Below, piece by piece: positions 11,445 to 20,284 of a DNA stretch of 64,000 bases. This DNA comes from Skeletonema tropicum (Eukaryota > Bacillariophyta > Thalassiosirophyceae > Thalassiosirales > Thalassiosiraceae). A program made the translations under genes and the position numbers. Positions within the stretch are counted from its first letter, which is position 1, and each line of letters opens with the position of its first letter. The notes below the pieces were generated by a model. It was not told the origin of the DNA. It worked only from the letters and a program-made list of their open reading frames with translations, and did no database searches. The stretch spans positions 744,001 to 808,000 of the forward strand of contig CM074128.1 in NCBI GenBank assembly GCA_037178625.1. The letters run 5' to 3'.

Positions 11445-11927
11445 TTAGAGATCTCTATTTTGGCACTGCGGGCGTGCATGTGTTACAGACACAGTAGAGA
11501 ATAAAAGAAGTGATACAAAGTGTAAGATATCCTTAAATCTCCTTAAGCTGCGTGGCAAGTTGCCATTCTTCAAGAGGCGGAAATGCCTGAATGTTGCATC
11601 AATCTGCTTGCCACTGCCATCAGAATTGCATGTGAAGGAAACCCCTGCAGCCATCTTCTCCACCCAGAATTTGTTGAAGGCATCCGTGTTTCTTCTGCTA
11701 CGATGCATCAGGATCCAGATACGTGGAAGAAGGATAGAGGCGTGCCTCCAGTCTCTGAGGCAAGGACGCGGAAGCTTGCAAACTGACACTGGTACATATG
11801 CACTGAAGAAGATGCCCCAAACGTTCCTCCATTCGCGCCATTCTTTGCGCAAGCAGTTCAGTCGTTTTACACTCATCAAGATCAAGCGCATGTGATCCGA
11901 CAGGTCACAGTAGAAGAAGAAGTCCAT
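11445..11927 (-). CDS. Hypothetical protein in tandem unit A2
   Basis: A 160-codon frame starting at ATG 11927. It contains basic Arg/Trp/Lys-rich stretches such as CLRKEWREWRNVWG and NTDAFNKFWVEKMAAG. The middle third is deleted in A1, so the two copies cannot encode the same protein. No domain is recognised. It may be one exon of a longer degenerate minus-strand gene that also includes 12667-12371. Confidence 0.3.
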   Translation of the reverse strand: MDFFFYCDLSDHMRLILMSVKRLNCLRKEWREWRNVWGIFFSAYVPVSVCKLPRPCLRDWRHASILLPRIWILMHRSRRNTDAFNKFWVEKMAAGVSFTCNSDGSGKQIDATFRHFRLLKNGNLPRSLRRFKDILHFVSLLLFSTVSVTHARPQCQNRDL

Positions 11928-12370
11928 GCATTACTATAGATAGTTGCAGAGCTATCAGAGACAGTTTCTGATATTTCGAGAAGAAAAGTGGCCTTGCACA
12001 TGTTTTCTTGCTTTTCCATTGATACTGTTCGAGTTACTCGCCGACCTTGATAATTCAAGCTCATCGCTACATCGTACATCGCAGCATTTTGTTACAGGGA
12101 TTTTGTCTGCCAAGACGTCCTCTTGATCATTGCCAACAGGTACTACTGATCCTTTACTGCTTACTGCATAGTCCGGCAGCCGGAAGAGGTGAATGCATCC
12201 TTAAGAGCCTTGGAGTTTGACTTGTTGAGTTTGTTGCTCTCTCTGCTCTTCTTGTTCTCGTTGTAATTGTGTGCTTCTCTGTCTCTTATATCAGTCTTGG
12301 ATGCATTTTTGAGGACCTCAACTTGACACAAACCTATCCAAACTCATCATTAACTGATTAGCATCGGACA

Positions 12371-12667
12371 CTACTTCGTTGGTTTGAAATTGCTGGCATA
12401 ACATTCTTTGGTCTTTGATGACTTCGGACTTCGGCTTTGCTTTGGCACGTTGCACATTGTGGAGCAGGCAGATCTACTGGAAGCAATGGGATGACTCCGT
12501 GCATTTGAGCCTTCCGCAATCATGAGCGAGGCGTTGTCAAAGTGTGTTTCCGAATGGTAGAAATGGAAGGGCATGTCTCCTCGTGATGAAGATCCAAACT
12601 TTGTGGAGGTAGGACGGCATGCAGGCACAGCCTCAGTCGATCTTGCTTGTGCTTTCTCAAAACACAT
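12371..12667 (-). CDS. Hypothetical protein N-terminal exon in unit A2
   Basis: A 98-codon frame from ATG 12667. The segment MPFHFYHSETHFDNASLM and the following Ser/Cys stretch are conserved in A1 (5566-5306), but A1 has a small insertion near 5560 that breaks the frame. Conservation of the same frame in both copies favours a real coding origin. Function unknown. Confidence 0.35.
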   Translation of the reverse strand: MCFEKAQARSTEAVPACRPTSTKFGSSSRGDMPFHFYHSETHFDNASLMIAEGSNARSHPIASSRSACSTMCNVPKQSRSPKSSKTKECYASNFKPTK

Positions 12668-12697
12668 AATCTTCTTCTAACCATCTTCATGTGTAAG

Positions 12698-12979
12698 CTA
12701 CATTAGACGCAAATAGCCTTAAAACGGTAACGTTTTTCATTAAGGTTAGGCGATTCTTCTTACACACAGCTGACCCTTTCTCTTTTTTGAACGTCGGAAT
12801 CCATCTATTTGAAAATAACCCTAGTGGTGTCTGATTTTAAGGTTGCGTAAAAGTTACAATACCTCCGGCTCAAGTGATACATAGATGGATTCGTTTTTTC
12901 CAAGCGCGCGGAGCCTCCTTCTCCTCCACGCGCGCCGCTTGTGGGGCTTTCCAAGCATGACGGACAGCGATGGCCACCT
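12698..12979. repeat. Tandem duplication unit B, copy 2 (B2)
   Basis: Second copy of unit B. It is followed by AACAAGA, the first bases of a third unit A, which is cut off by the pogo-like element. Confidence 0.8.
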
Positions 12980-12992
12980 AACAAGAAGAGTA

Positions 12993-14455
12993 GGTAGTAC
13001 CGTCTATACCTTAAAAAGTGCCCGGATTTTTCTGTTGTCCGGACTGTTTTTCAGGTGACTTGTAGGTGTCCGCAGCCTTTTTCGAGGAAGTGTCCGACCA
13101 GATTCGGACACTTTCAAATGCTTTGTGCGAAGCCAGCACGCACAACCCAGCACGGCGGGCCACTACACCTGTTGTGTTAAAATAAGAATAATACGACTAC
13201 ACACATCATACCATCATGTCGGAGGATGCCATCGAATACTGGTTTAGATCGAACACCCTACCATGGAATGATGAGATCGAAGATTTCCTCGATGATATGG
13301 GTGTTGAGACTGTCGAGCAACTGAAGTTTATTACAAAGGACCAGTGGGATGGGCTGTTCTCGACAGAAAAAAAGGTTGTCCAACTCACTGCCGGAATGGT
13401 GTATGATAAATATCTTAATGAAGCCGTTGATCTGAAGAAGTGTGCGACGGAACTACATCTGAAACCGGCAGCGGCAGCATCAGTAAAAAAAGCTCCAGCC
13501 AAAAAGGCACCTCACAAGGATGACGGGAGTTCCTTAAAGATGGATTCGTTTGGCTTTACGGTGAAGGTCATTAAAACAAAGGAACAAAAAAACCTGATCG
13601 CCATGGCAACCATTACCCTTCTCGCGACAAAGCGTACATTACAGTAGCGCCGAAGGCTTGCTCAAACCATGCTCTTACCAAGCTCTACCTGAAGAAGATT
13701 ATCTTGCCCGCTGGTGGATATGACAAAGAGACAGGAGAATGCGAAAACAAGATTGGTGTGCTGTGGGATGACTTCAAGTCATATTCTACAGCTGAGGTGA
13801 AAGACTTTTGCCTATCACTTCCTTGTCTTTCTGTGGATATCTTACCAGGAGGACTAACCCCATGTGGACAGCCTCTTGACAAGGTGATCAACAAGGTCTT
13901 CAAAGGTTACTTCCGTGACTTGTACGATGCATACAGCCTCATTGCTCCCGTCACAGAAAAAGGGACGCCTGAAGCTCCATCACGACAGCAATTGGCAACA
14001 TGGGTTGTTCAGGCCTGGGATAAGATTCCTGAAGAAATGGTTAGAAAGTCATGGACTGCATGTGGATACACTCCGGAAGAGGAGCTTTCCTTTTCGGATA
14101 AAGGGCAGGTTGTGCTTTGGACCGAAGATGAGGTACATAAAATGGTGAAGCAGTATTGTGGCCAGGAGGGGCTGGACCATCTTTTAGACGAGGAAAATGG
14201 GAATGAAGATGACTTTGTCGCGATTGAAGCAGCATTTGGCATCATTGATGAGGATGGGGACAATAGCGATGGAGAGATGGAGTAGAATAATTTTAAGTAT
14301 TTGTTGTTACATACATGTTGCGCTCTAAGAAACCCTTGAAAGTGTCCGGATTCTAGAATGTGTCCGTGCATCCTTGCAGGGGGAGTGACTGTGTCCGGGC
14401 TGCAATAGTGTGGTCCTGTCCTACGGACACTTTTTAAGGTATAGACGGTATTACC
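12993..14455 (+). mobile_element. pogo-like (Tc1/mariner superfamily) DNA transposon
   Basis: Inverted repeats of about 30 bp, differing at one base, occupy 12988-13020 and 14428-14460; the core is ACCGTCTATACCTTAAAAAG. A TA dinucleotide sits at each presumed border (12991-12992 and 14456-14457), as expected for TA target duplication, though the exact ends are uncertain. GTCCGG-type short repeats occur just inside both ends. The transposase inside is truncated, so the copy is probably inactive. Confidence 0.8.
13216..14285 (+). pseudogene. pogo-like DDE transposase, internally deleted and frameshifted
   Basis: The first frame (ATG 13216, to 13647) encodes an acidic helical domain (WNDEIEDFLDDMGVETVEQL, about residues 17-65) that looks SAM-like, followed by an Ala/Lys-rich linker. 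After a frame change near 13570-13640 the second frame runs to 14285. It carries the end of a DDE_1 domain: PKACSNHALTKLYLKKIILP, VLWDDFKSYSTAEVKDF (second catalytic Asp) and ILPGGLTPCGQPLD (third). The helix-turn-helix DNA-binding region and the first catalytic Asp are absent. It ends in a very acidic tail. Confidence 0.75.
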
Positions 14456-14512
14456 TACTCCTTAGATGTTAAATACTCTATAAATTAGAGTGAGTTATCA
14501 CAGACAGACTAA

Positions 14513-14585
14513 GGGGGATTAGCTCAGTTGGTAGAGCGCGTGCTTAGCATGCACGAGGTCGGGAGTTCGATTCTCCCATTCTCCA
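14513..14585 (+). tRNA. tRNA-Ala (AGC), second copy
   Basis: Identical over all 73 bases to 1880-1952, with anticodon AGC. The flanking sequences differ, so the duplication is not recent or did not include flanks. A T5 run at about 14608 could serve as terminator. Confidence 0.95.
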
Positions 14586-14896
14586 TTGATGACCCCAGTG
14601 TTCCCTTTTTACCAAAAGTTTTCTTACCGAATCTTCGATGAATCTCTGACCGGTCTCCGGCACACCTCGACCTCGATCACCGCTTCCGTCCGTTTCGCAG
14701 CTACTTTTCTCTTGGCGGCGCTAGCTAACTTACTTCCGAGAAGATTGAAAAACAGATGGTCCATCAATTTCAGGTTCATATCTTTTGTATCTTAACCAGC
14801 AACCAATACATGAAGTACCATTATTTCCCTGATGGATGGAGGCTTGAACGTTTTTGGCCTTTATCAGTTTCATTGAGTTGGCACATTTAAATCAAC
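14586..14896. other. Intergenic region upstream of kinase gene
   Basis: No gene is supported. It should contain the promoter of the kinase at 14897; no motif is convincing. Confidence 0.4.
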
Positions 14897-16559
14897 ATGG
14901 TCAAGTTGTCGGAGGAGTGGAGAGACAAAGCACAGGCAAAGCTTGCAAATGCTTCGACCGGTGCATTTTTTCAGACTACCGAAGCAAGGCTCATTCCAAA
15001 TTTTGACCGAGGAGATGATGCTGATGATGGTAAGTCGTCTGTCAAATTTTGCACATTATGCAATCAACCCTCAGCTGATGGCTAACACACCTCTTCATTA
15101 CCAACAAACTACCATCTCCTCGCACAAATAAATCATTATCAGAACTGGTGCTAGGAAAAATATTGGGAGAGGGCGCATTCTGTGAAGTGAAAGAGATAAG
15201 TGCCATTAATCTGAACAATCGCGATACAGGAGATGGAAAGGCAGATCTTGCTGAGCATGCAGGAGATGGAAAGGCAGATCTTGCTGGTCGAACTTCTGAG
15301 CATGACGGCGAAACCGACGAGGCAGATTTCCCCATCAATATCTTTCAAAGCAAACCCGAACTACGCAAATACATGTCGCAGAACTGTTTGCGCGAAGATG
15401 GTACTGAATCTCACTCACGATATGCTTTGAAACGACTTAAACCTGCCAACTCCCAAAAATTTGTGGAACAAGGCCTAATTGATTTATCAATTGAGGCCAA
15501 GTTTCTAGCCAATCTCAACCACCCATCAATCATACGCCTGAGAGGATTGGCAGGTACTCCTCTATCTCCAAACTTTGGGCTAGTTCTCGATCGACTATAC
15601 AAGACTCTTGAGGATCAAATGGACGAATGGACTGCTACAAAGAAGAGCAGCATGATTAACGGCTTGTGTGGATGCCTGGGGCTGGGAACGATGGGTGAAT
15701 TAACCAGAATGGGTATGCTTGTATCGACAGTCACCGTGGCATACGATATATCATGTGCGATGAGGTACCTTCATAGCCAAAAGTAAGCCACTTGTGATCC
15801 CATTAGAATTTATCTTGCTCACATTTTTCTAGCTGAGGCTCACAATTTGTTTCAGCCTTCTGTACCGCGACACTAAGCCCGAAAATGCAGGTTTTGATGT
15901 GAGAGGAAATATAAAGGTACGTAAAACATCCTCCCCTGTAAAGCTAGCACTGTTGCAATTCGCGATTGACTCATTTCTCTTTCGCAATGCAGATTTTTGA
16001 CTTTGGATTTTGCAAAGAGCTCACTGAAGATTTATTTGACAAACCAAGCGGACAATACAAATTGACAAAACGAACAGGATCTCCTCCCTACATGGCCCCG
16101 GAAAACTTTGTGGGGAAGCCGTATGGGATACAGTCGGATGTCTTCTCGTTTGGAGTACTTCTGTGGGAGATGCTTCACTGCAAATTCGCGGTAAGTTATG
16201 TGACATCACCACGAGTTTAACTAAAATATTGAAACGTGCCAACTCAATCAATTACACGCAATTTCGTTTTGTAGTTCTATCATCTTCCAAATCCACAGGA
16301 CTACAAAGATCTTGTCTGCAATCGAGATTATCGACCTACGATTGACAAATCATTGCCTATGAGGCTTCAAAAGATTATTTCTGAATCTTGGGATCCTGAC
16401 TACAATAAAAGACCCTTATTCAGTCGGATTGCATTCCAACTTAAAGTTGAGCTAGAAGAGTTGTCGTCAGCCCAAGACGACATCAACCGCTCAGGAAAAA
16501 TGCTAGATGTGTCTACTCGGAGTTTTAGAGCAAATGCCAAAAAGAATCACACCCGCTAA
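14897..16559 (+). CDS. Protein kinase, five exons
   Basis: Exons are 14897-15029, 15143-15782, 15856-15916, 15993-16190 and 16275-16559. All introns are GT-AG and phases match, giving 438 residues. The glycine loop is LGKILGEGAFCEV and the VAIK-type lysine is in RYALKRLK. The catalytic loop reads YRDTKPEN instead of HRDLKPEN, with Asp and Asn kept. The Mg loop is DFG (FDFGFC), the activation segment ends SPPYMAPE, and the F-helix Asp is in SDVFSFGVLLWE. An acidic insert with an EHAGDGKADLA-type repeat separates the glycine loop from the lysine. This is a tyrosine-kinase-like or calcium-kinase-like Ser/Thr kinase; substrate unknown. The stop codon overlaps the stop of the opposite-strand methyltransferase by 4 bases. 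Confidence 0.9.
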
Positions 16560-17560
16560 TGAGGTTTCTCAAGTTTGAATACTAAATGTAGGGGGCGGTC
16601 CTTTACACTCTCAAAAAAGTCAGGATGCAGCTTCATGTGTTCTTCTGTTACGCCAGCTTCTTGAATATCAACAATCTCAAAGCCAGAAGAAAATATTGCT
16701 TTGATGTAGTCCGACAACGTCTTGTGAACACTCATGATATTTAACGTAGTACCATCGATTGTTGAAATGATGCCAGTAATCTTCTCGTTTCTTGAACTGT
16801 AGTATCCCTTATTCTCAGAATCTAAGCGAAAGATTGCTCCCTTGTCATGACAAAATATCATACTGGGATGTGGTACACTGAAAATGAATGTTCCACCCGG
16901 CTTGAGCGCCTGATATATCTGCAGAATCACCTCTTCCATTTCATTTGTTGTCAAGTAATTGAATAAGAATACAGCAATAGCCACATCAAACGTTTCGGTA
17001 GCACTGTCAATTCCCAAGTAGTCGAGATTGTCATTCAACCCCTTCAATAAATCACCAGCCACGGCCTCGTAATATTTAAATCTATCATCCCCCCCTGCTG
17101 TATTCAAAGCGCAAGCTATCATTTCCTTGGATATGTCACTACCTATAACTTTAGAAGCTCCCATTTCAATCACCTTTCTTGCACAGTATCCTTCGCCGCA
17201 TCCAATATCCAGAACGACTTTACCTTCGCTGCCACTGTCATCATGCTCTTTGAGGACATCTCCCAGCATTCCAAAAACTACGGGGCGGCCTGTGAAATCG
17301 CTGAGACACCGTGGCTCTGTTCGTACCCAGTTGGAGGCTTGCTTATTGTACATCTTTCTCGATTTTGTTGCACCATCGTCACAATCAACATTGGCGTCTA
17401 TACCACCATCACCTGATCGAAGGAGAAGTAGTTGTTTACGTAGAAGAAGGGAAGACCCGTTTCTTTTCTTATTGTTAGTTGGACGGAAGGATTCTGCGGC
17501 GGCTTGATGGACAACTAGAAGCAGTAATATTATCACTGCGGCAGGTAGGGAGGAAAACAT
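16556..17560 (-). CDS. SAM-dependent methyltransferase with N-terminal signal peptide
   Basis: The open frame extends to 17602 but starts there at TTG; the first ATG is 17560, giving 334 residues. The N-terminus MFSSLPAAVIILLLLVVHQA is a typical signal peptide or membrane anchor. The class I Rossmann fold shows motif I VLDIGCGEG, an acidic residue after beta-2 (VIGSDIS), then FDVAIAVFLFNYL and a motif III region LKPGGTFIFSVPHP. It closely resembles the methyltransferase domain of the fusion enzyme at 20285-23714, sharing the FD-x-IA-x-FLFN and KPGG-x-FIF-x-VPHP blocks. Substrate unknown. The leader suggests the ER/secretory route or, less likely, the plastid. Convergent with the kinase gene, overlapping by 4 bases. 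Confidence 0.85.
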   Translation of the reverse strand: MFSSLPAAVIILLLLVVHQAAAESFRPTNNKKRNGSSLLLRKQLLLLRSGDGGIDANVDCDDGATKSRKMYNKQASNWVRTEPRCLSDFTGRPVVFGMLGDVLKEHDDSGSEGKVVLDIGCGEGYCARKVIEMGASKVIGSDISKEMIACALNTAGGDDRFKYYEAVAGDLLKGLNDNLDYLGIDSATETFDVAIAVFLFNYLTTNEMEEVILQIYQALKPGGTFIFSVPHPSMIFCHDKGAIFRLDSENKGYYSSRNEKITGIISTIDGTTLNIMSVHKTLSDYIKAIFSSGFEIVDIQEAGVTEEHMKLHPDFFESVKDRPLHLVFKLEKPH

Positions 17561-18292
17561 CCAAGGAACAATAATTACAGGCAAGTCTTCAGTCTTCAGC
17601 AAGTTTTAACGATGTTGATATGATATGATATGATATAATATGGTTGATTGATAAACAAACTCTGTCTCTCTCTTTCTGTTATCCTCAATGCAAAGAAGTA
17701 GGTAGATACTTAGGAGTACTTGATTGGCAAAAGATTGCAAGGCAAAAGCCCATCTATCTCACCTGCCTCTTCTCATGACGCTACGTCTGACATCTAGAGA
17801 GGCGTGCCGGGATAGTGGGCGCTTTTCATGGTATGATGTGGGTGGCGCCCACGTTGGGCCAACAACTACACACAATCGCGTACAAATGAGCTCAAAATAC
17901 ACCTTAAAATACAATTTTATTGACCAAAAATCCCCTATCAAGCCTCTCCTCAAACCATGGTGTGTTGTGGGCACGCCCCCGCGCCAACTTAAAAAAAAAT
18001 TTCCTACCATCCCCCTTTTGTTGGCTGTCTGGACTGTACATAGATGATTTTACATGCTAAGTATTTTTCTTCCCCCCACTAGCCCCCTATTTCCCCGCTC
18101 AATCTCTGCATAAAAAATTTGACCATGACGACTCGCTCCGTAGAGAGAGTACTGAGCTCCACAGGACATCCAATGCATGATATCGAACAAAAACAACACC
18201 AGAAACAGTTGCCGAACACCATATTCTACCAATCCCTTCATTTTCAGCACTTCGCACAACCTCGATGTCACTCAAAATTAGTGACAACTTAA
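17561..18292. other. Intergenic region
   Basis: No gene is supported. It contains ATATGATATGATATGATAT-type simple repeats near 17620-17640. A GGGCCAACAAC-ACACA segment (about 17857) has a loose inverse (TGTGTTGTGGGC) near 17961, possibly the remains of a small MITE. Confidence 0.35.
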
Positions 18293-19939
18293 TCATCTTT
18301 TTTTGTACGGTCCTCGACGAGGCCTCTTCGTGTCTCTACATTGTGCCATGATGTCTGCGTTGTTCATACAAGAGATGTCTGCGTTGTTCATACCAGCTCT
18401 CTTTCTTGCAGCAAGCTGGGCGTGCTTCTCTGGGTCTTTCTCAAATTTGCATTTCGCCTCAACTTTCTTCATTTCAGTCTGATGGAACTGTTCTACCCAT
18501 TCCTCAATGCATAGAGACAAGTGAGGGTGATGATTCTCAATTGCTTCTAGTCCATGATCTTCTGCGCAGTGAAGCTTTGGTGTATCATTGTTGTCGTCAA
18601 CTTTTGCCCTCAGAGCGCGATGCTTTGCAACCGCATCAGCCATGTCGCTCTTAAATTTATCCTTGTCCTCTGCAGATGGTTTACACAGCTCTACCGTCAA
18701 GATTTAGCAAATGTAACGGGTTGTCATGAATTTGTTTCAAATCTTCAGCAAGCCAATCATCATGGCCACCAATGATGAGTCTAATCCGTTTAACTTGTTT
18801 GCGCTTTTTTAATCGATTTACTCGCAAGAGCGTCTCGACCGCCTTCTTGAACTCAGCTTTGATGTCTTGGCATTCTGCTGTAATCTTCTCTTCATCTTTC
18901 TGTCCAGCTCGGTGGTAGATAACTTTTACTCGTGGCATTGTATATCCTTCATAGCTTTTGCGCTTCAAATCTAGTAAGGAGCAGGCAATCTTTGCATCAA
19001 ATTTGTTTCGAAGGTGTCTCATTATAGTATTCCATTGTTCATCTCCTAATCCAGCTTCAGTATAGAGAGCTGCACTCTCAGTTGCATTTAACACACCAGT
19101 GACTGCAACACCTGATGCATTTGCAGCATCGATGAACTCATCCTTATGATGCTTTGCAAGATATCCCGACAACAGAAGGGCTCCTACTTTTATATCTTTG
19201 TCAATACAACGTACCGCATCCTTGAGGTACGGATTTCCTCGGTGATATGACTGGAATGCATCATCTGACTTGTGTGAACGTACTGCAACTGCAGTTGTAG
19301 ATTTATTCTGTCGGAGTTGGAAATACTCAACCACATTCTTCTCTTTGGTGTGCTGCTGCTGCTTTGCCACCATCTCCCCCAATATGCGTTTGAATCTATT
19401 GCAGTCTGTCTCGTCCGACAAGTCAAGATCTGCCAATCCATAACATTGAAGGAGTGGAATCGGGTGGTGCGCTGATGCACATGGCTTTGCAGCTTCGCCG
19501 GTGTCAGCACATTCGGCAACATATTCGTCAGTGCATTCATCAGCGCATTCGTTGCTGTTGGCATCATCGCTGATATCAACATCGGTGTCGTTGCTACCGG
19601 TGTCACCCCAATCATCTTCCTCGTCATTTCGTTCTTCCTCAATCCTAAATTGCAAATCTTTATTCAGCCTCCGTCCAATCACACCAATGTTAGGGCAACG
19701 AGGTGGACTGAATTTTTCCTTCTTCGCTTGAAGTGGTGCGTTTGCATGCCAGTTATCCGTCTTAGGTCCAACACGAATGTACCTCCGCTTACTTGTTCTT
19801 AAACAATTAGCTGATTCGACCTCTGCGTCAATGTCGTATTCACGGAGAAACTCTTTCCATTTATCCTCAGTAAAAAACTGATATCACCATCCGAGTTTTC
19901 TTTCACCAACTTACAGCTTTTCAGGCCTCCCCTTTCCAT
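18293..19939 (-). CDS. Unknown acidic/basic protein, two frame breaks
   Basis: Three frames give one continuous protein if two single-base shifts are allowed. The start is ATG 19939 (MERGGLKSCKLVKENSDGD); a shift in a T6 run near 19872 leads to EDKWKEFLREYDIDAE; the long frame 19682-18681 contains an acidic segment and the helical core (PYLKDAVRCIDKDIKVGALL, LGDEQWNTIMRHLRNKFDAK). A second shift near 18695 leads to a C-terminus ending KRPRRGPYKKR. The conserved-looking RYIRVGPKTDNWHANAPLQ segment suggests a member of a multicopy family, perhaps transposon-derived. No domain is recognised and no inverted repeats were found around it. Confidence 0.6.
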
Positions 19940-20284
19940 TGCCGGATCTGTAATTGCCAATACCAACATTCCCACGATTGGACAAAAACCTCATAAAGTA
20001 ATCACGAATTCAATCGTGTCAGAATACCGAATAAGTAAGAAACCTACTAAAGATATTTTGCAAAACAAATGCGAATCTTAAAAAGACTTGAAAAAGACTG
20101 CATAGGACACGCTACACCACCTCACATTTTTTCCAATCTTGCTGCTCTCTGCTGCTTGGGCAAACTATCGAATCCACGCACGACCAAGTGACAAACAACC
20201 ACCTCAACAGTTCATGATACTGGGTACTCGGAAGTAATCAAGTATTGTTGATGTCTTACAAGCCTCATAATTATTATTATTATC
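19940..20284. other. Intergenic region, divergent promoters
   Basis: It lies between two divergently transcribed genes (18293-19939 minus and 20285-23714 plus), so both promoters must lie here. An ATT microsatellite (ATAATTATTATTATTATC) directly precedes the ATG at 20285. Confidence 0.5.

Larger units (their letters stand above)
11231..12697. repeat. Tandem duplication unit A, copy 2 (A2)
   Basis: The longer copy of unit A. It retains about 350 bp (roughly 11540-11870) missing from A1 and carries the more intact open frames, described separately. The A2/B2 junction at 12693-12697 is the empty target site of the LTR element. Confidence 0.85.
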
